Assembly (NCBI GenBank): GCA_964599235.1
Contig: CAZRDX010000016.1
Location: forward strand, 1-64,000
DNA from: DRPN01 sp964599235
GTDB taxonomy: Bacteria; Bacteroidota; Bacteroidia; Bacteroidales; VadinHA17
DNA length: 64,000 nucleotides
Reading direction: 5' to 3'
In this document: positions 35,489 through 44,069 of the stretch, piece by piece
Numbering within the stretch: the stretch's first letter is position 1
Layout of the letters: each line of letters starts with the position of its first letter
Notes under the pieces: model-generated
What the model saw: only the letters and a program-made list of their open reading frames with translations
What the model was told of the DNA's origin: nothing
Databases searched by the model: none
Made by a program: the position numbers and the translations under genes

Positions 35489-36758
35489 CCGACAGAGGGA
35501 GAGGATCGCCCTTAACACCATCCCCGAGGCCATCGAGGAGATACGTCGCGGGCGTCCTGTCATCGTCGTCGACGATGAGGACCGCGAGAACGAAGGGGAC
35601 TTCATCGTGGCTGCGGAGCTGATCACCCCTGAGATGGTCAATTTCATGGCCGCAGAAGCACGAGGACTCATCTGTGTGGCCCTCACCGAGGAACGGTGCG
35701 AGGAACTCGACCTCGATCTGATGGTGGGTAAGAACACGGCCCTTCACAACACACAGTTCACCGTCTCGGTCGACCTGATCAGCGAGAACACCTCCACGGG
35801 CATCTCGGCCTACGACCGGGCCGCCACCATCAAGGCGCTGGTCGACCCGCACACTCGGCCGGAAGACCTGGCCCGTCCGGGTCACATCTTCCCCCTCAAG
35901 GCCAAATCGAACGGCGTGCTGCGTCGTGCCGGCCATACCGAGGCGGCCGTCGACCTCACCCGCATGGCCGGCCTGCGCCCCGGCGGCGCCCTCGTCGAGA
36001 TCCTCAACCCCGACGGCACCATGGCCCGCCTGCCTCAGCTGATCCAACTGGCAAAAAAACACAACGTCAAGATCATCACCATCAAAGACCTCATCGCCTA
36101 CCGCATCCGGCATGAGAGCCTCATCGAAAGAGGGGTGGAGGTCAAACTGCCCACCCGCTACGGCAAGTTCCGTCTCATCCCCTTCCGCCAGAAATCGAAC
36201 GGCCTAGAGCACGTCGCCCTGCTGAAAGGTCACTGGACCCCCGACGAGCCCATCCTCGTCAGGATGCACTCCTCGTGCGTCACGGGCGATATCTTCGGCT
36301 CGCTGCGATGCGACTGCGGCGAACAGCTGCACAAGTCGATGGAGATGATCGACAAGGAAGGCAAAGGGGTCATCGTCTACCTCAACCAGGAAGGACGCGG
36401 CATCGGCCTCTTCAACAAGATCAAGGCCTACAAACTGCAGGAGGAAGGCAAGGACACCATCCAGGCCAACATCGAACTGGGCTTCCGCGCCGACGAACGC
36501 GACTACGGCATCGGCGCCTCCATCCTCCATGAGCTGGGCGTGGGCAAGATACGCCTCCTGACCAACAACCCCGTCAAACGTGCCGGCCTCGAAGGATATG
36601 GCCTCAAGATCGTGGAAGTGGTACCCATCGAGGTGAAACCCAACAAGTACAACGCCTACTACCTGCAGACCAAGAAACTCAAGATGGGTCATTTCCTGGA
36701 GCTGGTCAATCCCGAAGACATCGAGAAGTTCCCTGCTGACGATGACGACGACGAATGA
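35445..36758 (+). CDS. ribBA: Bifunctional 3,4-dihydroxy-2-butanone-4-phosphate synthase / GTP cyclohydrolase II
   Basis: The 437-residue enzyme supplies both precursors of riboflavin: ribulose 5-phosphate to dihydroxybutanone phosphate, and GTP to diaminopyrimidine. The N-terminal domain (about 22-225) has the acidic active site VVDDEDRENEGDF. The C-terminal domain (about 230-425) has the zinc motif SSCVTGDIFGSLRCDC with Cys ligands spaced C-x10-C-x-C, and EGRGIGLFNK. It overlaps the GT2 gene by 44 bp and the fmt gene by 17 bp, so expression is coupled to the surrounding operon. The acidic tail DDDDDE is unusual but harmless. Confidence 0.95.
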   Translation: MSGNQPKETRNISDDRQRERIALNTIPEAIEEIRRGRPVIVVDDEDRENEGDFIVAAELITPEMVNFMAAEARGLICVALTEERCEELDLDLMVGKNTALHNTQFTVSVDLISENTSTGISAYDRAATIKALVDPHTRPEDLARPGHIFPLKAKSNGVLRRAGHTEAAVDLTRMAGLRPGGALVEILNPDGTMARLPQLIQLAKKHNVKIITIKDLIAYRIRHESLIERGVEVKLPTRYGKFRLIPFRQKSNGLEHVALLKGHWTPDEPILVRMHSSCVTGDIFGSLRCDCGEQLHKSMEMIDKEGKGVIVYLNQEGRGIGLFNKIKAYKLQEEGKDTIQANIELGFRADERDYGIGASILHELGVGKIRLLTNNPVKRAGLEGYGLKIVEVVPIEVKPNKYNAYYLQTKKLKMGHFLELVNPEDIEKFPADDDDDE

Positions 36759-37701
36759 GATAGTCTTTTTCGGCACGCCTGATTTTGCGGCCAGGGTGCT
36801 GGAGTATCTTCTTGACGAGGGCTTTACCGTACGGGGAGTGGTGACGGCTCCCGACCGTCCTGCGGGGCGGGGGCGCAGGCCCCAGGCCCCGCCGGTGAAG
36901 GAGGTGGCCCTGGCACACGGCCTGCCGGTGTTGCAGCCGGAGCGCCTGAAAGACCCTGCCTTCCTGGAGGCCCTGCACAGCTGGCATCCCGCCCTGCAGG
37001 TGGTGGTGGCCTTCCGCATGCTGCCGCGCGAGGTATGGCAGCTGCCTCCCTACGGCACCTTCAACCTCCATGCCTCCCTCCTGCCCCAATACCGCGGGGC
37101 AGCCCCCATCCAGCATGTCCTCCTCAACGGCGAAAAAGAAACCGGTGTCACCACCTTCCTCATCGACGAGCAGATCGACACGGGAAAGATCCTCTTCCAG
37201 GAGAAAGTGCCCATCCTCCCCGACGACGATGCCGGTACCCTCACCGGCAGGTTGCTGAAGGCAGGCGCACCGCTGGTGGCCCGCACCATAACGGCGCTTC
37301 TGGCCGGCGAGGCACAGCCTGTGGAACAGCCCCGCGATCCCGGCGAACTCAAAAAAGCCCCCAAGATCACCGCCGACGATCTCTGGCTCGACTGGTCGCA
37401 GCCCCCCGCCGCCCTTCACAACAGGATCAGGGCTTTCAGCCCCGTCCCCGGCGCCCGCACCCGCCTGCGCGACCGCTCCGGAAAAGAACTGATGTTCAAA
37501 ATCTTCCGCGCCACCCCCCGCGAGGGAAGCCACACCCATCCCGTACCTTCCCTGGTCAGCGACGGCAAGACCTACCTGGATGTGGCCGTCCCCGGCGGCT
37601 ACCTGCGGCTCGAAGAAGTACAGCTCGAAGGACGGAAAAAGATGGGTATCAAAGACTTCCTGCGCGGCACCGACCCTACCGCCCTCACTTTCGCAGTCTG
37701 A
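36742..37701 (+). CDS. fmt: Methionyl-tRNA formyltransferase
   Basis: The 319-residue enzyme formylates initiator Met-tRNA for translation start. The N-terminal formyl-transfer domain opens with NEIVFFGTPDFAARVL and holds SLLPQYRGAAPIQ, the folate-site signature; the C-terminal OB-like domain binds tRNA (about 210-315). The start ATG lies inside ribBA, giving a 17-bp overlap. Its last 17 bases overlap the 3' end of the LysM glucosaminidase gene on the other strand. Confidence 0.94.
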   Translation: MTTTNEIVFFGTPDFAARVLEYLLDEGFTVRGVVTAPDRPAGRGRRPQAPPVKEVALAHGLPVLQPERLKDPAFLEALHSWHPALQVVVAFRMLPREVWQLPPYGTFNLHASLLPQYRGAAPIQHVLLNGEKETGVTTFLIDEQIDTGKILFQEKVPILPDDDAGTLTGRLLKAGAPLVARTITALLAGEAQPVEQPRDPGELKKAPKITADDLWLDWSQPPAALHNRIRAFSPVPGARTRLRDRSGKELMFKIFRATPREGSHTHPVPSLVSDGKTYLDVAVPGGYLRLEEVQLEGRKKMGIKDFLRGTDPTALTFAV

Positions 37702-38761
37702 GATGCTGGCCGGGCAGAGGCTCCTCGCCCGGCTTCATATGGTTCATCTCGTAAAGGTATTTCAGCTTGATGGCATATTTCTGGGAGATGGAATACATCG
37801 TCTCCCCCTCTTTCACCACATGCTCTTTCTTGCCGAGCTCGGCCTGGCGGCGTTTGGGCTGCAGGTAAAGGATCTGACCGGGTGTCAGTTCGGCATGCTT
37901 GTCCAGCTCGTTGTATTTGGGCAGCTCGCCCGGCACGAGGCCCAGCTCACGGGTGAGCGACTCGAAGGTGTCACCCGGCCGGACAATGATATAGTTGACC
38001 CGGTTGTTGATGAGCACCTGATGGCGCCGGCCCGCACTGATGACAAAACCTTCTTCTTCCAGGGCGGCGGGGGGCTGCGACACCTGCTCCCGCACATCGG
38101 AGGCCGTCCCCGCCACCTCCCCCGACGGGCGGGCTGCGGCACCCTGCGACACCGACGGCGCAGAAGCCATCCTCCCATCCCGTAACGCCTTCAGCCCCTC
38201 ACGGTCCAGCTCATACAGACGGTTCTCCTCAATGATCCGTATCAGAAGACTGGCATAATGGGGATTGGTGGCATATCCCGCCTTTTTCAGTCCCCTCGCC
38301 CAGGCCTTGTAATCCATAGGATCCAGCTCGAAAAGAAAATCATAACGCGACTTGCTGCGAAGGAAATCGGAATGGTCGCGGTAAGATTCCTCCACATCGT
38401 TGTATTTCCGGAAGCATTCATGACGGGCATCGTCGTCGTAGTAGATCTTCTTGCCTGTCCAGTCCTTATGGCACTTGATGCCGAAGTGGTTTTTTCCGTA
38501 GACAGCCAGGTAGCTGTTGCCGTTGTCCGATTCGAGAAGGGCCTGGGCCATGGTGATACTGGCAGGGATGCCGGTGCGCTCCATCTCCTCAATGGCCAGC
38601 GGCGCATAACGGCGTATATACTGCTCGCGCTCCATACGCACAGAGGGTGAGACGCTCTCGACCGCCTTTTTCTGGGTGCCGCAGCCCGCCAGCAACAGCA
38701 ACGCTGCTCCCGTCATCAGCAGCCGGAAGAACAGGGACCGTATCGATCTACGTCTCATCAT
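37685..38761 (-). CDS. LysM-containing glucosaminidase lipoprotein
   Basis: The 358-residue protein has a lipoprotein signal peptide ending at LLLLAGC. A glucosaminidase/FlgJ-like domain (about 45-200) contains SITMAQALLESDNGNS and YGKNHFGIKCHKDW, typical of the N-acetylmuramoylhydrolase family with its catalytic Glu. Two LysM repeats bind peptidoglycan: residues about 257-305 and about 315-358. It probably cleaves or trims the cell wall. The start was placed at the MMRRRS methionine so that the signal peptide is at the N-terminus; an upstream in-frame ATG adds 24 residues. It overlaps fmt tail to tail by 17 bp and faces the cytidine deaminase gene across a 70-bp divergent spacer. Confidence 0.87.
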   Translation of the reverse strand: MMRRRSIRSLFFRLLMTGAALLLLAGCGTQKKAVESVSPSVRMEREQYIRRYAPLAIEEMERTGIPASITMAQALLESDNGNSYLAVYGKNHFGIKCHKDWTGKKIYYDDDARHECFRKYNDVEESYRDHSDFLRSKSRYDFLFELDPMDYKAWARGLKKAGYATNPHYASLLIRIIEENRLYELDREGLKALRDGRMASAPSVSQGAAARPSGEVAGTASDVREQVSQPPAALEEEGFVISAGRRHQVLINNRVNYIIVRPGDTFESLTRELGLVPGELPKYNELDKHAELTPGQILYLQPKRRQAELGKKEHVVKEGETMYSISQKYAIKLKYLYEMNHMKPGEEPLPGQHLRLRK

Positions 38762-38796
38762 CGCCTCCAAAAATAAGATATTCGCCGTAAAAATCG

Positions 38797-38804
38797 TACA
38801 TTTG
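38797..38804 (+). promoter_or_regulatory. -7 promoter box for cytidine deaminase
   Basis: TACATTTG is an exact TAnnTTTG match 27 bp before the ATG at 38832, in the divergent spacer with the LysM glucosaminidase gene. Confidence 0.45.
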
Positions 38805-38831
38805 GTCCACCATACCCTTGCTTCTGAAAGC

Positions 38832-39311
38832 ATGAAAGAGAAAAGACTGGTTCTCCGAATACAGGAATACAGTTACGACGAGCTGGACGATGAGGCACGC
38901 ATGCTGGTGGAGCGTGCGCGGGCGGCGGCGGGCGACGCTTACGCTCCCTATTCGGCTTTTCGTGTGGGGGCGGCCCTGCTGCTCGAGAACGGCGAGGTGA
39001 TCACCGGCAACAACCAGGAGAACGCCGCCTATCCCTCGGGACTGTGCGCCGAGCGTGTGGCGGTCTTCTACGCCGGTGCACACTATCCCGGCGTAGCCAT
39101 CGTGGCGCTGGCGCTCACCGCCTTCCGGCGCGACGTGATCACCGACGAGCCGGCCTACCCCTGCGGCGCATGCCGGCAGGTGCTGCTCGAGGCAGAGAAC
39201 CGCGGCAACAGGGATATCCGCCTCATCATGGCCGGACGCAACAAAGTGGAGACGGTCGGCTCAGTAAAAGAGCTGCTGCCCGTCAGCTTCGACAAACGCT
39301 TCCTCGAATGA
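38832..39311 (+). CDS. cdd: Cytidine deaminase
   Basis: The 159-residue enzyme deaminates cytidine and deoxycytidine in pyrimidine salvage. The zinc motifs CAERVA (Cys and catalytic Glu) and PCGACRQ (two Cys ligands) are intact, giving the homotetrameric Cys3 type. AYAPYSAFRVGAAL is the usual substrate-side motif. The start is chosen 27 bp after a -7 box and gives an N-terminus like that of other cdd proteins. Its TGA abuts the antisense stop of the pseudouridine synthase gene with no base between them. Confidence 0.93.
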   Translation: MKEKRLVLRIQEYSYDELDDEARMLVERARAAAGDAYAPYSAFRVGAALLLENGEVITGNNQENAAYPSGLCAERVAVFYAGAHYPGVAIVALALTAFRRDVITDEPAYPCGACRQVLLEAENRGNRDIRLIMAGRNKVETVGSVKELLPVSFDKRFLE

Positions 39312-39998
39312 TCAGCCCGCCTGCTCCAGAAAGATGTTCCACAGCACATCCTCCGGCGGCCTGGCCACAAGAACGACCTCTTCCCTGCGCACAGGATGGA
39401 TGAAACGCAGCTCGCGGGCATGCAGATGAATGCCGCCCCCCGGATCCGAACGGGGGTAACCGTACTTCAGGTCACCGCGTATGGGACAGCCCGCCGCCGC
39501 CAGCTGCGCACGTATCTGATGATGCCGGCCCGTGAGAAGCGTCACCTCCAGGAACCAGTAACTGCGTGACCGCCCCACCACACGATACTCCAGCTCACCA
39601 CGTTTGGAACCCTTTACCTCGTGATCGTAGGCAAACGATTTGTTCAGCCGCGCATCCCTTTTCAGGTAATGCACCAGATGTCCCTCCTCCTGCGGCGGCC
39701 GTTCCCGCACCACCGCCCAGTAACGCTTGACGGTCTCCCGGCTGCGGAACTGCTCGTTCATCCTCGCGAGTGCCTTGCCGGTGCGGGCAAAAAGCACCAC
39801 CCCGCTCACCGGCCGGTCGAGACGGTGGATCACCCCCAGGAAAACATTCCCCGGCTTGTGATACTTCTCCTTAAGATAGGCTTTCAGCATCCTGTCGAGC
39901 GAAAGATCGCCCGTCACATCGCCCTGCACCAGGTCGGACACCCTCTTGTTCACCGCCAGCAGATGGTTGTCCTCGTAAAGGATCTCGGGCAGCTCCAT
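39312..39998 (-). CDS. RluA-family pseudouridine synthase
   Basis: The 228-residue enzyme has the RluA-type signature HRLDRPVSGVVLFAR with catalytic Asp, and TGRHHQIRAQLA later on. It modifies uridine in rRNA or tRNA; the exact site cannot be told, since this short form has no S4 domain and resembles RluA/TruC-like members. The stop abuts that of cytidine deaminase. The panB gene lies 5 bp upstream, so the two minus-strand genes share a transcript. Confidence 0.88.
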   Translation of the reverse strand: MELPEILYEDNHLLAVNKRVSDLVQGDVTGDLSLDRMLKAYLKEKYHKPGNVFLGVIHRLDRPVSGVVLFARTGKALARMNEQFRSRETVKRYWAVVRERPPQEEGHLVHYLKRDARLNKSFAYDHEVKGSKRGELEYRVVGRSRSYWFLEVTLLTGRHHQIRAQLAAAGCPIRGDLKYGYPRSDPGGGIHLHARELRFIHPVRREEVVLVARPPEDVLWNIFLEQAG

Positions 39999-40003
39999 CC
40001 GGG

Positions 40004-40819
40004 TCAGTATTGCTCTTTCTCGTTGGGGAAGTCGACGGTACGCACGTCGTGGATGTAGGCTTTCACAGCCCCGCTGATCTCTTCGTAGAGATTATGGTAG
40101 CGTCGCAGGAAGCGGGGCGAGAACTCCTGCGTGATGCCCAGCATGTCGTGGAGCACCAGCACCTGCCCGTCCACCTCGGCGCCGGCGCCGATGCCGATGA
40201 CCGGGATCTTCAGCTCTTTGGCCACTTTGGCTCCCAGCTTTGCCGGCACCTTCTCCAGCACAAGGGAGAAACAACCTGTCTTCTCCAGCAGATAGGCATC
40301 CTCCACCAGCTTCCGTGCTTCGGCCTCATCACGGGCCCGCACCACATAGGTGCCGAACTTATGGATCGACTGGGGCGTAAGGCCCAGATGCCCCATCACG
40401 GGGATGCCGGCCGAGAGGATACGCTCCACCGACTCGATGATCTCCCGTCCCCCCTCCATCTTCACCGCATGGGCACCGGTCTCCTTCATGATGCGGATGG
40501 CCGACGAGAGCGCTTCCTTGGAGTTGCCCTGGTAGGTGCCGAAAGGCATGTCGACCACCACCAGGGCCCTTTTCACGGCCCGCACCACCGAAGCGGCATG
40601 GTAGATCATGTTGTCCAGCGTGATGGGCAGGGTGGTCTCATAACCCGCCATGACATTCGAGGCCGAATCGCCTACCAGGATCACGTCGATCTCCGCCTCA
40701 TCGATGATCCGCGCCAGCGAATAATCGTACGCCGTGAGCATGGCGATCTTCTCACCCCGCAGCTTCATCTCGTGCAGCACATGCGTGGTGACCCGCTTGA
40801 CCTGTTTGTAAAATGACAT
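40004..40819 (-). CDS. panB: 3-methyl-2-oxobutanoate hydroxymethyltransferase
   Basis: The 271-residue enzyme makes ketopantoate from 2-oxoisovalerate and methylene-tetrahydrofolate, the first step of pantothenate synthesis. Key motifs are MLTAYDYSLARI, VGDSASNVMAG with the metal Asp, and PVIGIGAGAEVDGQVLV. A GHLGLTPQS segment is also typical. The start at 40819 fits the family; an in-frame extension of 58 codons upstream is unsupported because the first methionine of homologues lies here and a promoter box lies 27 bp upstream. A pseudouridine synthase gene follows 5 bp later. Confidence 0.94.
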   Translation of the reverse strand: MSFYKQVKRVTTHVLHEMKLRGEKIAMLTAYDYSLARIIDEAEIDVILVGDSASNVMAGYETTLPITLDNMIYHAASVVRAVKRALVVVDMPFGTYQGNSKEALSSAIRIMKETGAHAVKMEGGREIIESVERILSAGIPVMGHLGLTPQSIHKFGTYVVRARDEAEARKLVEDAYLLEKTGCFSLVLEKVPAKLGAKVAKELKIPVIGIGAGAEVDGQVLVLHDMLGITQEFSPRFLRRYHNLYEEISGAVKAYIHDVRTVDFPNEKEQY

Positions 40820-40845
40820 CTTCTTCTCCCTCCTTAGGTTACACA

Positions 40846-40853
40846 CAAAACTA
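40846..40853 (-). promoter_or_regulatory. -7 promoter box for panB
   Basis: TAGTTTTG on the minus strand, an exact TAnnTTTG match, is 26 bp upstream of the panB start at 40819. Confidence 0.5.
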
Positions 40854-41055
40854 CGAAGTTTTCCCGAAAAACAGATGAAATACACTCTCTCCCGGCCACC
40901 GGCATCCTCGACTGCCTTTTTGTCACTTTTCTGTCCGCTCTTCCTGTCCCCTGCGGCGACCACCTCCCCGTTGCTGCTTCTTCTTTCCCCCACAACAGCC
41001 AGGACGGATCACACCATGCGGCAAGACCCTACATAACAAAAACTATATCAACCAT

Positions 41056-41081
41056 ATACCTACATAAAATACCTACATAAA
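41056..41081 (+). repeat. 13-bp tandem repeat upstream of dnaK
   Basis: ATACCTACATAAA occurs twice in direct tandem, at 41056-41068 and 41069-41081. A further CCTACATAA lies about 30 bp earlier. Role unknown. Confidence 0.5.
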
Positions 41082-41178
41082 AAAATTTTTCTCCTTCGCT
41101 CCTCACTTTACTTTTCTCTGCCGGACGTCGTATCCGTTTTTCTGCCAGATTATCAGAAACCGGCAAAAAATCCATTTG

Positions 41179-41194
41179 TGGCATAATGATTGAA
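41179..41194 (+). promoter_or_regulatory. Sigma-54-like (-24/-12) element before dnaK
   Basis: TGGCATAATGATTGAA matches the TGGCAC-N5-TTGCW pattern at the -24 GG and at TTG of the -12 box with correct six-base spacing, but the -12 C is A. It lies about 58 bp before the dnaK start. No TAnnTTTG box is visible closer to dnaK. Weak evidence. Confidence 0.3.
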
Positions 41195-41251
41195 AAGAAA
41201 AGGCGAAACGAAACAAAAGAAAGGAATCATTAACACAAAAAAACTGGATAT

Positions 41252-43159
41252 ATGAGCAAGATCATTGGAATAGACTTAGGAACGACGAACTCGTGCGTGG
41301 CCGTGATGGAGGGCAACGAGCCCGTCGTCATCCCCAACAGCGAGGGGAAAAGGACAACGCCGTCGGTCGTGGCATTTCTGGACAACGGAGAACGTAAGGT
41401 GGGGGATCCTGCCAAGCGTCAGGCCATCACCAATGCCAAGAGGACGGTTTACTCCATCAAACGGTTGATGGGTGAGACCTACGACCGTGTGCTGGATGAG
41501 ATCAAGCGGCTTTCGTACGAGGTGGTACGGGGCGAGAACAACACGCCGCGGGTGAAGATCGACGACCGTCTTTACTCGCCGCAGGAGATCTCGGCCATGA
41601 TCCTTCAGAAAATGAAGAAAACGGCCGAGGATTACCTGGGACAGGAGGTCACCGAAGCCGTCATCACGGTACCGGCATACTTCAACGACGCCCAGCGTCA
41701 GGCTACCAAGGAAGCCGGTGAGATCGCCGGGCTCAAGGTACGCCGTATCATCAACGAGCCTACGGCCGCTGCGCTGGCCTACGGCCTCGACAAAAAAGGG
41801 CGCGACATGAAAGTGGCCGTTTTTGACCTCGGTGGAGGTACGTTCGATATCTCCATCCTGGAGCTGGGCGAAGGAGTCTTCGAAGTGAAGTCCACCAGCG
41901 GGGATACCCATCTCGGCGGCGACGACTTCGACCAGGCCATCATCGACTGGCTGGCCGAAGAGTTCAAGAAAGAACACAACGTCGACCTGCGCAAGGACCC
42001 GATGGCCCTGCAGCGTCTCAAGGAAGCTGCCGAGAAGGCCAAGATCGAGCTCTCGAGCTCGACCACCACGGAGATCAACCTCCCCTACATCATGCCGGTG
42101 GACGGGATACCCAAGCACCTTGTGAAGACCCTCACCAGGGCTCAGTTCGAGAAACTGATCGACCCGTTCATCTCGAAGATGATCGATCCCTGCAAGGTGG
42201 CCCTCGATAACGCAGGCCTCACCACCTCCGACATCGACGAGGTGCTGTTGGTCGGTGGTTCGACGAGGATACCGATCGTACAGAAGAAAGTGGAAGAGTT
42301 CTTCGGCCGGGCACCGTCCAAAGGGGTCAACCCCGACGAGGTGGTCGCCATCGGGGCTGCCATCCAGGGTGGCGTGCTCACCGGCGAGGTGAAAGACGTC
42401 TTGCTGCTCGACGTGACACCGCTGTCGCTCGGTATCGAGACGCTGGGCGGGGTGATGACCAAGCTCATCGAAGCCAATACCACCATCCCGACCAAGAAGA
42501 CGGAAGTGTTCACCACGGCTGCCGACAACCAGCCTTCGGTGGAGATCCACGTACTGCAGGGCGAAAGACCGCTGGCCAAGGACAATAAGACCATCGGCCG
42601 TTTCCACCTCGACGGCATACCGCCGGCCCCGCGTGGCGTCCCGCAGATCGAAGTGACCTTCGATATCGATGCCAACGGTATCCTCAACGTGTCGGCCAAG
42701 GACAAAGGTACCGGCAAAGAGCAGAAGATACGCATCGAAGCCTCCTCGGGCCTCACCGAAGAGGAGATCAAACGGATGCGTGAAGAGGCCAAGGCCAACG
42801 AAGAGGCCGACCGCCGCGCCAAAGAGCGCATCGACAAGCTCAATGCCGCCGACAGCCTGATCTTCCAGTCGGAGAAACAGCTCAAAGAGTTCGGCGACAA
42901 ACTGCCGGCCGACAAGAAAGGAAGGATCGAGAAGGCCCTCGAGGACCTCAAACAGGCCCACAAGAACGAGGACCTGGCTGCCATCGACAGCGCCACGGCC
43001 GAACTGAACGCCGCATGGCAGGCTGCCAGCGAAGAGATGTACAAAGCCGGCCAGCCCGGCGCACAGGCAGGCCCCTCCGCAGACAGCGGCTCGCAAAGCA
43101 ACCAGTCCAAAGGCGGGGATGACGAGGTCACCGACGTCGACTTCGAAGAGGTCAAATGA
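41252..43159 (+). CDS. dnaK: Hsp70 chaperone DnaK
   Basis: The 635-residue protein is a full-length DnaK. Its N-terminal ATPase (about 1-385) shows GIDLGTTNSCV, VFDLGGGTFDISIL and LLVGGSTRIPIV. The substrate-binding beta-domain (about 390-505) and helical lid follow. The tail ends in an acidic EVTDVDFEEVK-type motif, the usual DnaJ/partner contact. It folds and refolds proteins with DnaJ and GrpE, neither of which is in this window. It is monocistronic with a strong terminator 22 bp after the stop. Control may involve the sigma-54-like element upstream, if real. Confidence 0.97.
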   Translation: MSKIIGIDLGTTNSCVAVMEGNEPVVIPNSEGKRTTPSVVAFLDNGERKVGDPAKRQAITNAKRTVYSIKRLMGETYDRVLDEIKRLSYEVVRGENNTPRVKIDDRLYSPQEISAMILQKMKKTAEDYLGQEVTEAVITVPAYFNDAQRQATKEAGEIAGLKVRRIINEPTAAALAYGLDKKGRDMKVAVFDLGGGTFDISILELGEGVFEVKSTSGDTHLGGDDFDQAIIDWLAEEFKKEHNVDLRKDPMALQRLKEAAEKAKIELSSSTTTEINLPYIMPVDGIPKHLVKTLTRAQFEKLIDPFISKMIDPCKVALDNAGLTTSDIDEVLLVGGSTRIPIVQKKVEEFFGRAPSKGVNPDEVVAIGAAIQGGVLTGEVKDVLLLDVTPLSLGIETLGGVMTKLIEANTTIPTKKTEVFTTAADNQPSVEIHVLQGERPLAKDNKTIGRFHLDGIPPAPRGVPQIEVTFDIDANGILNVSAKDKGTGKEQKIRIEASSGLTEEEIKRMREEAKANEEADRRAKERIDKLNAADSLIFQSEKQLKEFGDKLPADKKGRIEKALEDLKQAHKNEDLAAIDSATAELNAAWQAASEEMYKAGQPGAQAGPSADSGSQSNQSKGGDDEVTDVDFEEVK

Positions 43160-43180
43160 CCTCAGCAACCGAACAGAAAA

Positions 43181-43212
43181 AAGCTGTCCCTCTCACGGGA
43201 CAGCTTTTTTTT
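43181..43212 (+). terminator. Rho-independent terminator after dnaK
   Basis: A 10-bp perfect stem (43181-43190 with 43197-43206), a TCTCAC loop and a run of T follow the dnaK stop by 22 bp. Confidence 0.88.
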
Positions 43213-43241
43213 ATGTATTTTTACCCCTTGTGAAAAGGCAG

Positions 43242-44066
43242 ATGACAACAGCTCAAAAGAAGCTCTTCCGGGCGGTCACCCTCGCCACCCTGTCCCTCCT
43301 CAGCCTGGCCGTTCACGCCCAGAACGACACCCTCAACCACACCGACAGCCAGGGAAGAAAACAGGGCTACTGGGTCAGGAAACGTCCCGACGGCACCCTC
43401 CTGTATCAGGGTTACTTCGTCGACGGCCGTCCCGCCGGAGAGTTCCGCCGTTATTACGACGACGGCACCCTCAAGGCTCTCATGTTCTACCACCCCCACG
43501 ACGATACCGTGGAGATCACCTTTTTCTATAACAATGCAAAGAAAGCAGCTACGGGAAAATATCTCCACAGGAAAAAAGAGGGCGAATGGCGCTACTACTC
43601 TTACTATACCGACAGCCTTTCCCTCATTGAGAATTACAGGAACGGTGTAAAAGAAGGTCCCGTCATCAAATTCTATCCTTCCGGCGACACGGCCGAAGTG
43701 ATCCATTTCAGTCAGGGAAAGAAAGAAGGCCCCTGGTTACAGTATTACGACGGAGGCAGGCTCAAGCTTACAGCCACCTACCAACACGACCGTCTGGAAG
43801 GGCCATTCATCATGTACTGGCCCGACGGTTCCAACATGTTGCAGGGCCAGTACCACCAGGATGTCCGGCAAGGAAAATGGTACCTCTTCGACAAAAAAGG
43901 CCATCTCACCAAAACGATCTCCTACACCGACGGCATCCCCGACAACCTGGAAGAGCTGACGCGCGAGGAGAGCGCTCTGCTCGATTCCCTGGAACGCAAC
44001 AAGGGGAAGTTCCTCGACCCCGAAAAGTACGGCATCAGCATTTTCAGGAAAGGACCTCAGCGGTGA
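43242..44066 (+). CDS. Secreted MORN-type (YwqK-like) repeat protein
   Basis: The 274-residue protein has a signal peptide (cleavage near LAVHAQ) and at least seven short repeats of the type GxWxxYYxDGxLxxxxxYxxG between about residues 35 and 235. These resemble MORN repeats and the YwqK family antitoxin-like repeats of Bacteroidota. A charged helix follows (about 245-265). Such proteins are abundant in Bacteroidota, and their function is unknown. The start follows the dnaK terminator by 30 bp; an upstream in-frame extension would read back into dnaK. A subtilase gene begins 3 bp after the stop. Confidence 0.72.
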   Translation: MTTAQKKLFRAVTLATLSLLSLAVHAQNDTLNHTDSQGRKQGYWVRKRPDGTLLYQGYFVDGRPAGEFRRYYDDGTLKALMFYHPHDDTVEITFFYNNAKKAATGKYLHRKKEGEWRYYSYYTDSLSLIENYRNGVKEGPVIKFYPSGDTAEVIHFSQGKKEGPWLQYYDGGRLKLTATYQHDRLEGPFIMYWPDGSNMLQGQYHQDVRQGKWYLFDKKGHLTKTISYTDGIPDNLEELTREESALLDSLERNKGKFLDPEKYGISIFRKGPQR

Positions 44067-44069
44067 GCC

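Larger units (their letters stand above)
40820..41251. other. Divergent intergenic region between panB and dnaK
   Basis: This 432-bp region has no convincing gene. It contains the panB -7 box on the minus strand, a 13-bp tandem repeat ATACCTACATAAA at 41056-41081 preceded by a third partial copy, and a run of A/T. The putative sigma-54-like element at 41179-41194 follows, and then an AT-rich 5' leader of dnaK. Nothing else is seen. Confidence 0.6.

Noticed and set aside
40820..40993. 58-codon N-terminal extension of panB
   Set aside because: Homologues start at the Met at 40819, and a -7 promoter box lies inside the extension.
41276..43168. A 630-codon open frame on the minus strand, opposite dnaK
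   Set aside because: This is the well-known antisense frame of GC-rich Hsp70 genes. The plus-strand product is an unmistakable DnaK and the antisense translation shows no domain.
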